Shown piece after piece: positions 46,702-55,500 of a stretch of 64,000 nucleotides of DNA. Every line of letters begins with the position of its first letter. The stretch's first letter is position 1. The stretch is from contig JANQQI010000026.1 of the NCBI GenBank assembly GCA_028285085.1, positions 58,028-122,027 of the forward strand, written 5' to 3'. The position numbers and the translations under genes were made by a program. Origin of the DNA: Saprospiraceae bacterium. GTDB lineage: Bacteria > Bacteroidota > Bacteroidia > Chitinophagales > Saprospiraceae. The notes below the pieces were generated by a model. The model made no database searches, was not told where the DNA came from, and worked only from the letters and a program-made list of their open reading frames with translations.

Positions 46702-47067
46702 ATGGATAGCACAGAATATCATCAAATCTCGGAATCAGACGAAAGAGTTTGGGCCACCTTTTCACATCTTGGCATTTTAGCCGCTTCTTTTATTCCACTT
46801 GGCAATATCGCTTTACCTCTAGTGATTTGGCTGATCAATCGCGAAAAGTCTGAATACATTGTAGAGCACGCAAAAGAGGCCCTTAATTTCCAGATTACGA
46901 TGACAATTATTATGATCCTGACGGGTCTGATGTGCTTGATTCTAATTGGAATAGTACTCCTGCCGATTGCGGTACTTTTGAATCTCATTCTTTGCGTTGT
47001 TGCAGCGGTAAAAGCTAATCGTGGAGAAGATTATGAGTATCCTTTCAACTTTAGAATCGTAAAATAA
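46702..47067 (+). CDS. DUF4870 membrane protein
   Basis: A 121-residue protein of the DUF4870 family. It starts ERVWATFSHLGILAASFIPL, followed by the typical LVIWLINREKSEYIVEHAKEAL pattern, two more membrane helices (TMTIIMILTGLMCLILIGIV, LPIAVLLNLILCVVAAVK) and a short polar tail. Members are small inner-membrane proteins of unknown role. A clear terminator follows. Confidence 0.88.
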   Translation: MDSTEYHQISESDERVWATFSHLGILAASFIPLGNIALPLVIWLINREKSEYIVEHAKEALNFQITMTIIMILTGLMCLILIGIVLLPIAVLLNLILCVVAAVKANRGEDYEYPFNFRIVK

Positions 47068-47111
47068 AACTTAAAGAATAAACCGGAAGTATTTCTTAGT
47101 CATATACCTAA

Positions 47112-47147
47112 AGCCCTGGCATTCAACAAAATGCTGGGCTTTTTTTA
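47112..47147 (+). terminator. Rho-independent terminator after the DUF4870 gene
   Basis: AGCCCTGGCAT pairs with ATGCTGGGCT with one bulge and is followed by seven to eight T. It also reaches the last bases of the converging DUF3052 gene. Confidence 0.8.
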
Positions 47148-47552
47148 TCGATTCTCTTTTCGCCAGACAATTTTCAAGCCCGACCATTGCTCATCTACAG
47201 CACACACTTTCACATCCACTAAGCCTAAGCTGAGGGCCATATTTCGAATCACATCCTCACTCATATCCGTAGGGATTTTTGAACTCTTTTTATACCAGGA
47301 AACCCAAATCATTCCATCCTTTTTGATTTCGTCTTTAAGTGTTAAAAAGTACTGTTCAAAAGTAGCGACATCTTTTGCAAATAAATGGATATAATCAACA
47401 GCTTCAGAAGCATCAGACATAAATTCAACCGCTTCAGGAATGGGATCTAATAAGTTCAAAAAATGAGGTGGAGCCAAGACTAAGCGGACTTTAAAGCCTT
47501 CTTTTATCCCTAATTTTTTCACCAACGGCCGTTTAGAATATCCGCTACTCAT
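47145..47552 (-). CDS. DUF3052-like protein
   Basis: A 135-residue soluble protein. The start SSGYSKRPLVKKLGIKEGFKV and the pattern VRLVLAPPHFLNLL, DYIHLFAKD, LKDEIKKDGMIWVSWYK fit the DUF3052 family, small proteins often predicted to have a methyltransferase-like fold without a clear SAM site. The function is unknown. It converges with the DUF4870 gene. Confidence 0.78.
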   Translation of the reverse strand: MSSGYSKRPLVKKLGIKEGFKVRLVLAPPHFLNLLDPIPEAVEFMSDASEAVDYIHLFAKDVATFEQYFLTLKDEIKKDGMIWVSWYKKSSKIPTDMSEDVIRNMALSLGLVDVKVCAVDEQWSGLKIVWRKENR

Positions 47553-47594
47553 GGTATTAGCACTTTTTTATTACAATAAAATGTATAATTAGAC

Positions 47595-47626
47595 TTGATT
47601 ACTTCCCAATTATAGCACTAAATTTG
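47595..47626 (+). promoter_or_regulatory. Promoter of the ferredoxin gene
   Basis: TTG (47595-47597), then 21 bases, then TAAATTTG (47619-47626), an exact -7 match. The ferredoxin ATG is at 47722, so the leader is about 90 bases. Confidence 0.55.
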
Positions 47627-47721
47627 CACTCGTTCTTACAGAACATATTCTTTTTATTCGTGTTAAAAATTTAGGTCGAAGTATTAAAGTAAAACGACGA
47701 TCTCAAAAATATTTCAGTGCT

Positions 47722-48069
47722 ATGGCAATTATGATTACCGATGAATGCATTAACTGCGGGGCCTGCGAGCCAGAATGCCCCAATAATGCTATTTACGAAG
47801 GTGGGGTTGAATGGGCAATTTCTGACGGTACTGAAGTCAAAGGGACTTACGTACTGGAAACCGGAGCCGAAGTTGGCGTTGATGACCAACAAGCCCCCGT
47901 TGAAGAAGATTTTTATTATATCGTTCCCGATAAATGTACAGAGTGTATGGGCTTCCACGAGGAGCCTCAATGTGCTGCAGTTTGCCCAGTAGATTGTTGT
48001 GTACCGGATCCCGAGCGTGAAGAAACTGAAGCCATTTTATTAGATAGAAAAGAGAAATTACATTTATAA
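47722..48069 (+). CDS. 2[4Fe-4S] ferredoxin
   Basis: A 115-residue electron carrier with two iron-sulfur sites. The first is [12 protein letters not shown] (Cys9, 12, 15, 19). The second is [18 protein letters not shown] (Cys72, 75, 84, 88), with the longer spacing between second and third Cys seen in Allochromatium-type ferredoxins. A 40-residue acidic insertion separates the halves. It probably serves a low-potential oxidoreductase; the partner is not in the window. A terminator follows. Confidence 0.93.
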   Translation: MAIMITDECINCGACEPECPNNAIYEGGVEWAISDGTEVKGTYVLETGAEVGVDDQQAPVEEDFYYIVPDKCTECMGFHEEPQCAAVCPVDCCVPDPEREETEAILLDRKEKLHL

Positions 48070-48091
48070 GAAATCAACCGATTTAAAAGCC

Positions 48092-48121
48092 AAACCCGTG
48101 CTGCAACAGTACGGGTTTTTT
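48092..48121 (+). terminator. Rho-independent terminator after the ferredoxin gene
   Basis: AAACCCGTGCTG pairs with CAGTACGGGTTT with almost no loop and is followed by T residues, 23 bases after the stop. Confidence 0.8.
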
Positions 48122-48186
48122 AATGAGCCCTCAATTGGTGCTATTGCCCGAAAAGCTTATCTTTCACCTCACAAAACCAACACCAA

Positions 48187-49857
48187 ATGCCAACCGATAT
48201 CGAAATCGCCCAGTCTATTAGTCTGCAACCAATTAAAGACATTGCCACTCAAATCGGCATCGACGAAAAAGATCTCCACCTATACGGCCATTACAAAGCT
48301 AAGCTTCCATTATCACTCATTCAGCCCGATAAAGTCAAGCAAAACAACCTCATCCTTGTTTCAGCCATCTCCCCTACTCCCGCCGGGGAAGGCAAAACGA
48401 CGATGTCCATTGGCCTGACGCAAGGCCTGAATCGCATTGGCAAGCAGGCCATGGTAGTACTACGTGAACCATCTTTAGGACCGGTTTTCGGCATCAAAGG
48501 TGGTGCTACCGGTGGTGGCTATTCTCAAGTGCTACCAATGGAAGATATTAATCTGCATTTTACCGGTGATTTTGCGGCGATCGAAAAAGCTCACAATCTA
48601 TTAGCTGCGCTAATCGATAATAATATCCAGAGTAAAACCCGATCACTGGATATTGATCCTCGAACGATTCTTTGGAAGCGCGTTTTCGATATGAATGACC
48701 GATCACTACGAAAAATCGTGCTCGGCTTGGGAGGAACGGGCTCGGGCGTTCCACGAGAATCTGGCTTCGATATCACGGCAGCCTCCGAAATTATGGCGAT
48801 CCTCTGCCTGGCAGATGATATGACTGATCTGAAGCGCCGCTTAGGCAATATCCTGGTCGGTTTACGCAAAGATCGTAGCCCGGTTTACGCGCGCGACCTC
48901 AATGCCCAAGGTGCCATGGCCGCGCTCCTCAAGGATGCCGTAAAACCTAATTTAGTTCAAACCATCGAAGGCAATCCGGCAATTATCCACGGGGGGCCTT
49001 TTGCTAATATTGCGCAAGGGACCAATTCCGTCATCGCTACTCGTATGGGATTGTCACTGTCCGATTATGTGGTCACCGAGGCGGGCTTTGGTTTTGATTT
49101 GGGCGCTGAGAAGTTTTTGGATATTAAATGCCAAAGTAGTGGGCTTTCTCCCAAAGCTGTCGTCATCGTTGCTACTGTCCGGGCCTTGAAATACCACGGC
49201 GGAGCCGCGCTCGATACCCTAAAAGAGCCGCAGCCAGAAGCGGTTGCCAAAGGGCTTGGGAATCTGGAAAAACACCTCGAAAATGCAGTTCAATTTGGGC
49301 TGAACGCAGTCGTTGCTATCAATAAATTTGTGAGTGATTCCGACGAAGAGCTGGAAATCATTGCCAATAAATGCCGCGAAATGGGCGTACCCGCAGTGAT
49401 TACCGAAGTTTGGGGAAAAGGTGGCGAAGGAGCTGAGACACTCGCCCAAAAAGTGGTCGCTGCCGTAGAGTCTTCAACGGGACCATTTGAGCCTACCTAC
49501 CGTTGGGATCAGCCCGTAGAAGAGAAAATCCAAGCAGTAGCCACTAAAATTTACGGTGCGGATGGTGTGGCTTACACCTCCAAGGCGAAATCTGACTTGC
49601 GAAAAATTAAACGGCTGGGATTAGATCAACTCCCGGTTTGCATCGCGAAAACACAAAAGTCGCTATCTGATAATCCTGCGCTTCTGGGGCGCCCCCAAGG
49701 TTTTACGATCACCGTTCGTGAGATTGAAATTGCCGCCGGAGCCGGATTTCTCGTTCCGATTACCGGCAATATGATGCGGATGCCCGGTCTACCCGCCGTG
49801 CCCTCCGCCGAACATATTGACATCGATGAGGATGGAAATATTAGTGGTCTGTTTTAG
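48187..49857 (+). CDS. fhs: Formate-tetrahydrofolate ligase
   Basis: A 556-residue ATP-dependent enzyme that makes 10-formyltetrahydrofolate. The P-loop-like SPTPAGEGKTTMSIGL is near residue 62, followed by REPSLGPVFGIKGGATGGGY, NLHFTGDFAAI and the C-terminal AGAGFLVPITGNMMRMPGLP. The length is typical for Fhs. Its last 17 bases overlap the convergent aspartic protease gene. Confidence 0.95.
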   Translation: MPTDIEIAQSISLQPIKDIATQIGIDEKDLHLYGHYKAKLPLSLIQPDKVKQNNLILVSAISPTPAGEGKTTMSIGLTQGLNRIGKQAMVVLREPSLGPVFGIKGGATGGGYSQVLPMEDINLHFTGDFAAIEKAHNLLAALIDNNIQSKTRSLDIDPRTILWKRVFDMNDRSLRKIVLGLGGTGSGVPRESGFDITAASEIMAILCLADDMTDLKRRLGNILVGLRKDRSPVYARDLNAQGAMAALLKDAVKPNLVQTIEGNPAIIHGGPFANIAQGTNSVIATRMGLSLSDYVVTEAGFGFDLGAEKFLDIKCQSSGLSPKAVVIVATVRALKYHGGAALDTLKEPQPEAVAKGLGNLEKHLENAVQFGLNAVVAINKFVSDSDEELEIIANKCREMGVPAVITEVWGKGGEGAETLAQKVVAAVESSTGPFEPTYRWDQPVEEKIQAVATKIYGADGVAYTSKAKSDLRKIKRLGLDQLPVCIAKTQKSLSDNPALLGRPQGFTITVREIEIAAGAGFLVPITGNMMRMPGLPAVPSAEHIDIDEDGNISGLF

Positions 49858-50815
49858 CCTCGGCAATCGTCTCACGCTCCCAAACGCGTAGTCGTTTTTT
49901 GCGGAAGTCGATACTAAAAATAGCTGCGCTGAGGAAGGGGTACCCCAAAATACCATCCAACTCAAGATTGTAGTGTGCGTTGATATGAGAGATATCGGTA
50001 AAGACAAATTCCATATCTTCCAGCTTTACATCCTTGATTTTTAAGGTATCAACGAAGGCTGCAGTAGCCGCTTTTCCCTGTTGTTCGATACCGTACAGTG
50101 AAAGATTGCTTTCTTTGGATAGTACAGCTGGATTAATTTTCGCTTTCAGATTCTCATCCAACAGATTAATCTCCGCGCCGGAGTCGATACCAAAGTGATA
50201 GGTCTTACCGTCGATTTCAGCTTTGATGACCACCAAATGCTCCCAAAGCTTAAATTTAAGTTCTTCGACCACCTCCAAATCTTGATAAGATTTTCGGTGT
50301 CGCTTGGGTAAGATGTGAAATTCTTGCTGATCATAATCTAGTAGAATTTCTTCATGCCGGATCACTTCTTGTCCAATCAATCCTTCAATATCCTGCTCGG
50401 TAACGGCCTCAAGCCGGGTGAAATCTGTCATCATAACCTTCAGGGCAAATTTTTCTATTGCTCCCAAGCGAAAACTTCTCAATTGCTTGGTTTGAATCGC
50501 AATTGTTCCATTGATTCCTGTAGCATAGCTATCGGCATCTTGATGAACCTGTTCTCCGCCGTTTAGAATAACGGTAGGTGCACCGGTATCAAGGATGAAG
50601 TTACTCGTCTGGCCTTCCATTTCCGCTTTCAAAAAAATTAGTCCACCCACTAAATCAAATGGAATCGTTCGCCCACTTTTCTTAGCGCGGTCTAATGTTA
50701 ACTCATTATTAAGCTCATTTGAAGCAACAGTAGTGTGCAAAACCATTTTTGATTGTGCATCCAAATTCAATCCAGTAATCAATAATAGGATAAATACAAA
50801 GCCCACATCTCGCAT
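49841..50815 (-). CDS. Retropepsin-like aspartic protease
   Basis: A 324-residue protein with a signal peptide and two retropepsin-type half domains in one chain: FILDTGAPTVIL (Asp76) and FGIDSGAEINLL (about 208). The presence of both in one chain suggests a pseudo-dimeric aspartic protease, with the second motif DSG rather than DTG. It is probably exported. The 3' end overlaps fhs by 17 bases on the opposite strand. Confidence 0.85.
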   Translation of the reverse strand: MRDVGFVFILLLITGLNLDAQSKMVLHTTVASNELNNELTLDRAKKSGRTIPFDLVGGLIFLKAEMEGQTSNFILDTGAPTVILNGGEQVHQDADSYATGINGTIAIQTKQLRSFRLGAIEKFALKVMMTDFTRLEAVTEQDIEGLIGQEVIRHEEILLDYDQQEFHILPKRHRKSYQDLEVVEELKFKLWEHLVVIKAEIDGKTYHFGIDSGAEINLLDENLKAKINPAVLSKESNLSLYGIEQQGKAATAAFVDTLKIKDVKLEDMEFVFTDISHINAHYNLELDGILGYPFLSAAIFSIDFRKKRLRVWERETIAEAKTDH

Positions 50816-50945
50816 AATACCTTCATTTTCAGTTCTAAAATCTTTTCCACTGTGGTGATCACCAACACGCTTGGGGAATAAGAAATATTGATGAACAAGG
50901 GTTGTGACCAGAAAGGAGGCAAATTGGCCAACCCCTAATGTTAAC

Positions 50946-50982
50946 TTAATGTAAATTCAAAGTTAAATTAAATTCACATTAA
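50946..50982. promoter_or_regulatory. Imperfect inverted repeat upstream of the aspartic protease
   Basis: TTAATGTAAATTC (50946-50958) and AAATTCACATTAA (50970-50982) are reverse complements at 11 of 13 positions, with an 11-base spacer. The AT-rich dyad lies about 130 bases before the protease ATG and could bind a dimeric regulator. Confidence 0.4.
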
Positions 50983-51028
50983 ATGCAATAGGTAAGTGCC
51001 AAAGACTCAGCTAGTAGCCTAAAACCGA

Positions 51029-51057
51029 AAAGTCATCCCTCAAAAAAGGATGACTTT
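51029..51057 (-). terminator. Hairpin downstream of the beta-barrel gene
   Basis: AAAGTCATCC (51029-51038) and GGATGACTTT (51048-51057) form a perfect 10-base stem with a nine-base loop. It lies 52 bases after the stop of the minus-strand beta-barrel gene. The tract that follows on the minus strand is only moderately T-rich. Confidence 0.6.
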
Positions 51058-51108
51058 GTTGTACACTAATGAGTATTAGTATACCTTAAGTAAAAAGCAA
51101 AATATTAA

Positions 51109-52443
51109 TTAGAAGTTATAATGCATACCCAACTCGAAAGATCGGTTGGCGTTGATTTGGCGTATATTCCAGAACTTATCTTTGGTGTAATCTACCATTC
51201 CCCGATTAAAACGTACTTCCAGTCCATAATTTGGTCGTGGATAAAAGCCAATACCAATTACGGTAGCAAAGTCAAATTTGCGCAATCCCTGGTAAAGCAA
51301 ATCATTAATAGACGTTTCATTTGAAGCAATCGGTGTCGTCGGACTCGGATTATTAAATCCGCCATTGCTGTCATGTCGATTGACGCGACCATAATCTCGA
51401 ACGCTGAGCAGATAGGACATTTTTACCCCCAGATTAATTCTCCAACGATCGCTAGCCTGATAAACTAAGGCGACAGGCATCTCAACGTATTCCATTTGAC
51501 TAACCGGCCGCACGTTTACGTTTTTCGAAGATTCGGTGGTGCTGTATTGATCAAACAACTCTCCATTAAGATCAAAAGTAGGGTCAATAATGTAGGGAGT
51601 ATAATCATTATTTTGATTAAAAAAGTCCCGATACATTGTATAGCTGATCCCGGAGCGAACTGCAAAGCGATCATCTAACTGGTATTCGACATTGAATCCC
51701 GCGGAGGCACCGCTTACCTTAGCTAAAGGTGCCGAATGCACACTCACCATCAAGCCAAACCGCAAGCGTTCAGAACGTTCTGGGAAAACAAGTGATGACA
51801 TTTCATGGATGTGTTCGTCCACTTGCAATGACACGGAAGTTTTATCTAAATCTGCTAAGGGCAATATTTGCGTGCGCCTATCATTAGTCGCTGCCTCAGT
51901 CAGCATAGTAGGCAAATCCTTAATACTTCGATTTGACTCTTGTTCGACAGGAATCGTCGCAACTTGTCCTAAATTATTTTCTTTAGCGGTATGATCCGGG
52001 TTGGAAGTGTAAATTTTTGAGCTATAATTCGTGGTTTTAGTTGATGAATCAAGTGGATCGTTAGTCGATGACGTGCCGCCTCTAGTGGGCGTAGCAGCCA
52101 CCGAGGACGCATTAGAAGCAATATCGGAGCGCGCTTGTGGAATAAATTCCGCTTGAGCAACAGCCGGAGGCGCCATTGTAGGCGTTTCATTTTTAGGCTG
52201 CTCGAAAGGTGGTTGCAAAGCATCGGGAGTAGTTGGTTGCCAGTAAAGCATAGTGCCTACTCCGGCAGCAAAACCGATCACCAAAACTAAAAGCAGAAGT
52301 CCATATCGACGAAAAGCGGAGTGTCCGGTCGAAGGGACCTGCGTCACCGGCATTTCCCGGTCGAGCATGGCACTCATCTCTCCCCAGGCCTGATCCACAA
52401 ATTGTGGATCCATCTCAGAGCTATGTCGTTCGTTACCCTGCAT
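51109..52443 (-). CDS. Membrane-anchored outer-membrane beta-barrel protein
   Basis: A 444-residue protein from the ATG at 52443, which lies inside the last codons of the sigma factor (11-base overlap). The first 50 residues are hydrophilic (MQGNERHSSEMDPQFVDQAW), then one membrane helix (YGLLLLVLVIGFAAGVGTML), a long Ser/Thr/Pro-rich linker (about 75-220) and a C-terminal region of amphipathic strands (LRFGLMVSVHSAPL, YQLDDRFAVRSGISYTMY, ATVIGIGFYPRPNYGLEVRF) ending in Phe, as outer-membrane barrels do. One helix plus a barrel in one chain is unusual. Pairing with an ECF sigma gene suggests an anti-sigma-like or signalling role. Confidence 0.82.
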   Translation of the reverse strand: MQGNERHSSEMDPQFVDQAWGEMSAMLDREMPVTQVPSTGHSAFRRYGLLLLVLVIGFAAGVGTMLYWQPTTPDALQPPFEQPKNETPTMAPPAVAQAEFIPQARSDIASNASSVAATPTRGGTSSTNDPLDSSTKTTNYSSKIYTSNPDHTAKENNLGQVATIPVEQESNRSIKDLPTMLTEAATNDRRTQILPLADLDKTSVSLQVDEHIHEMSSLVFPERSERLRFGLMVSVHSAPLAKVSGASAGFNVEYQLDDRFAVRSGISYTMYRDFFNQNNDYTPYIIDPTFDLNGELFDQYSTTESSKNVNVRPVSQMEYVEMPVALVYQASDRWRINLGVKMSYLLSVRDYGRVNRHDSNGGFNNPSPTTPIASNETSINDLLYQGLRKFDFATVIGIGFYPRPNYGLEVRFNRGMVDYTKDKFWNIRQINANRSFELGMHYNF

Positions 52444-52999
52444 GAAGTATAGAATTATAGTTTTTCTCAATTAACAACTTAAGACGCTTTCGAGCCGAAG
52501 CAAGATGCCATTTGGATGTACCTACACTAATGCCAATAGACTTAGCAATTTCGACATGGGTATAGCCCTCGATCGCATAGAGGCGAAATACCTCTCGGGA
52601 GGCTGGTGGTAAGGAATCGACCATTTTAAGCAAATCATCTTCGTACATTTTGCTCAAAGCGGTTTCGTTTATCTGAGAATCCCGTTCTTCGAAAACCAAA
52701 AATTGGAGATAACGGGAATGTTTTTTAAAATATTCTGAAAGGCTGTGGTAAACGAGTTTACGTATCCAGCCTTCCAGAGAACCTTTGAAGGAAAACGTAC
52801 TTAACTTTTTAAATACGCGCAAAAATCCATTGTTTACAATTTGCATTGCGATGTCCCGATCGTCGGTGTACCTCAAACACATACTCATCATCGTAGCAAA
52901 ATACCGACGGTACAAGTACTCCTGATATTTTCTCTCGTTACGCAGACAACCGGCGACGAGTTCTTCTTCAGAGTAATTGTTGTTTCGGGTCTTAAACAT
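52433..52999 (-). CDS. ECF sigma factor
   Basis: A 188-residue RNA polymerase sigma factor. Region 2 covers about 20-95 (YLYRRYFATMMSMCLRYTDD, NNGFLRVFKKLSTF) and region 4 about 125-180 (PPASREVFRLYAIEGYTHVE, IAKSIGISVGTSKWHLASAR). The DNA-binding helix is in the last segment. It is followed by the overlapping beta-barrel gene. The signal and regulon are unknown; the giant secreted proteins lie just upstream. Confidence 0.93.
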   Translation of the reverse strand: MFKTRNNNYSEEELVAGCLRNERKYQEYLYRRYFATMMSMCLRYTDDRDIAMQIVNNGFLRVFKKLSTFSFKGSLEGWIRKLVYHSLSEYFKKHSRYLQFLVFEERDSQINETALSKMYEDDLLKMVDSLPPASREVFRLYAIEGYTHVEIAKSIGISVGTSKWHLASARKRLKLLIEKNYNSILHAG

Positions 53000-53392
53000 A
53001 AAGTTTAACTACTTTCTGGATTCAGTTTTGGTTATTCCTAATTTTAAGGTATCTCTATATACCTACTAAATTAGGCAATGTTCCGCATAAAGTCATCACA
53101 ACCTCAATCTTTCATCCAACTCAATCCAGATCATCTATTTGTATAGACCGCTACAATGCCTAAAAGGGTTGGGTAGAAAATTACTTTTTTTTAAAAAAAT
53201 TAATTTTTTCTCTTTCACACACCCTACGCTCTCTGGAGCTAGTTCCTAAACCTCTCATTTTCAATACAAAACCTCTTTTCAATTAAAAGTCAGGACATGT
53301 CCTTTATTCATAAAAAAAGGTTTAGCCCCGATAACGAGGCTAAACCATATGCGTTTGAGATAGCAGGATTGGTTAATCCAAACCAGTTGTGA
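53000..53392. other. Noncoding region, 393 bases, between gene B and the sigma factor
   Basis: The gap is AT-rich and contains the gene B terminator (53311-53346) and a perfect 12-base palindrome AGGACATGTCCT at 53292-53303. I see no gene and no exact -7 element for the sigma factor. Confidence 0.55.
53311..53346 (-). terminator. Rho-independent terminator of gene B
   Basis: On the minus strand GGTTTAGCC pairs with GGCTAAACC (nine bases, 10-base loop) and is followed by seven T. It lies 47 bases after the gene B stop. Confidence 0.85.
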
Positions 53393-55500
53393 TTAATCCA
53401 ATACAATCATTTTCTTCACAAATGAACCTTCAGCGGTATCCAAACGGTACAACAACATACCAGAAACTGGTAATTCAGCACGGTCGATATTGACTTCGTT
53501 GTAACCCGAGTCATAATTCGACTGGATCACTTTCAAGACTCGGCCACTGATATCATAAACCGTCAGACTAGCTGTTTGGCTTTCTGGTAGATAGAAACCA
53601 ATAGTCGTCTGCCCTTTGAACGGGTTAGGACGGTTTTGGTAGAGAAGGACATTATCACCTTGTTCTTCGGTAATACCGATCTCAGCAATTTCGGCCTCAT
53701 CTTCCGAATCGATCAAATTGTTACCGGCCATTACGGTGAAGGTAGCTGTCGTTGTCGCAAAGTTACCACAACCATCCGTTGCACGGAAAGTCACTGTAGT
53801 AGAGCCCATACCACCGTTACAGTTAATGGTTGGGAAAGATGGAATCGTTGACCAGCTCAAGTTATCCCAGCAAGCGTCGAGGATAACGGCACCGCCGCGC
53901 TCTGCTAACCACATTTGGAACTCTCCCTGGAAGTTGTCGTAGCAGCTTGCCATATCATCGCTAGCTTCTTCAAATACGACTGGTGGCTCTGTATCTGCCA
54001 TAATGATCGTGCTCTGGCAGCTTGTCGTACGACCACAATCGTCCGTAGCAAAGAAAGTGACATTAGTAAACGGATTAGAGGTACACATACCCAAGCTAAA
54101 TGGATTGTAAGTATTTGTCACGCCCAGAGAGAAACCACAAGAGCTTCTAGCCGAAGCAGTAGACAACCACGCTTGGATTTTAGCTTGTAAACTTCCACTG
54201 GTGAAATCTTCACAGTTCAGGAATAATGGATTCGGGCATTCAATTTCCGGTCCATCATTAGCAATAGTGAACACACGGACATCACTTGCGGAACGACCAC
54301 AGGCATCTGTTACGGTATAAGTATAGGTGTAAGTGGTACCTGGACAATTTGCAGGACCGCTTTGCACCGGCTCACTTACCGTAACATCAAAGTCTTGACC
54401 GCAGCTGGTCGTTACCATAGCATAATCAGGATTAACATTAGCTTGGTAATCACATTCGATGAGTTGATCAGCAGGCGCTTCAATAGTTGGGCCATCGTTA
54501 TTACCAATGGTAAACACTTGTTCACATGTTGCAGAGCGACCACATTCATCCAGTACGCGATAAGTATAAGTGTAAGTACTTCCCGGGCAATCTGCATTTC
54601 CATCGATCACCGGACCAGAAATCATAACATCAAAGTCATAACCACAAGAAGTAGTCACTGCGGCGTTATTTGGATTCACCATGATATCGGCGCTACACTC
54701 TACTGTCTCACCCGGAGGACAAGTAATCGTTGGTCCATCATTAGCCAAGCTCACAAATTGAACACAAGACGCTGAACGTCCACACTCATCCATGACAGTA
54801 TAAGTGTATTGGTAAACCGAACCAGCACATCCTTGGATACCAAAAATCTCAGGACCATCTAACTTAATCTGGAAATCCAGACCACAAGCTACTACAACGT
54901 TGGCATCGTTAGCATCTACCATAATGTCTTCTTCGCACTCAAAAGTAATCGAAGCCGGACAGCTAATAGTTGGACCATCATTATCCAATGTATAACTACG
55001 CATACAACTTGCGGAACGACCGCAGTCATCGGTAATGGTATAAGTATATTGATAAACGGTACCGTCACAACCGGCTGGGCCAATAATCACCGGATCAGAA
55101 ATATCCAAGGTGGAGCCAAGCGTACATGCAGTCGTTGTGGTTACATCAGCGGCCGAAGGATTGATATCAGATACACATTCAACGATTTCATTTGGTGCAC
55201 AGACAATAGTCGGCGCCGCATTTGAAATGGTGAATACCTGATCACAGCTCGCCATGCGGTTACAGAAATCCGTAACGGTGTAAGTGTAAGTATAAGTCGT
55301 GCCATCACAGTCGGGATCGCCATTAATGACCGGACCATTTACTGTAACTGATGGCGTACCACAATCAGCAGTAACAGTTGCATCAGAAGCACTCACGGAA
55401 ATATCCGCAGCACAGGTTACCGTTTGGTTAGAAGGACAAGAAATGGTTGGACCATTGTTGCTAATTACCGTAAAGGTTTGCATACATTCTGCCATGTTAC
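53393..55500 (-). repeat. HYR-like repeat block and sorting domain of gene B
   Basis: The last 700 residues of gene B: about six repeats of 80 residues, the LFLNCEDF module, an EEASDDMASCYDNF module and the sorting domain. Order and sequence match the ends of genes A and C, far more closely than the repeats match each other. Confidence 0.85.

Noticed and set aside
52444..52470. TTG start for the beta-barrel gene
   Set aside because: The ATG at 52443 is a better start codon and still overlaps the sigma gene, typical of coupled sigma/partner genes.
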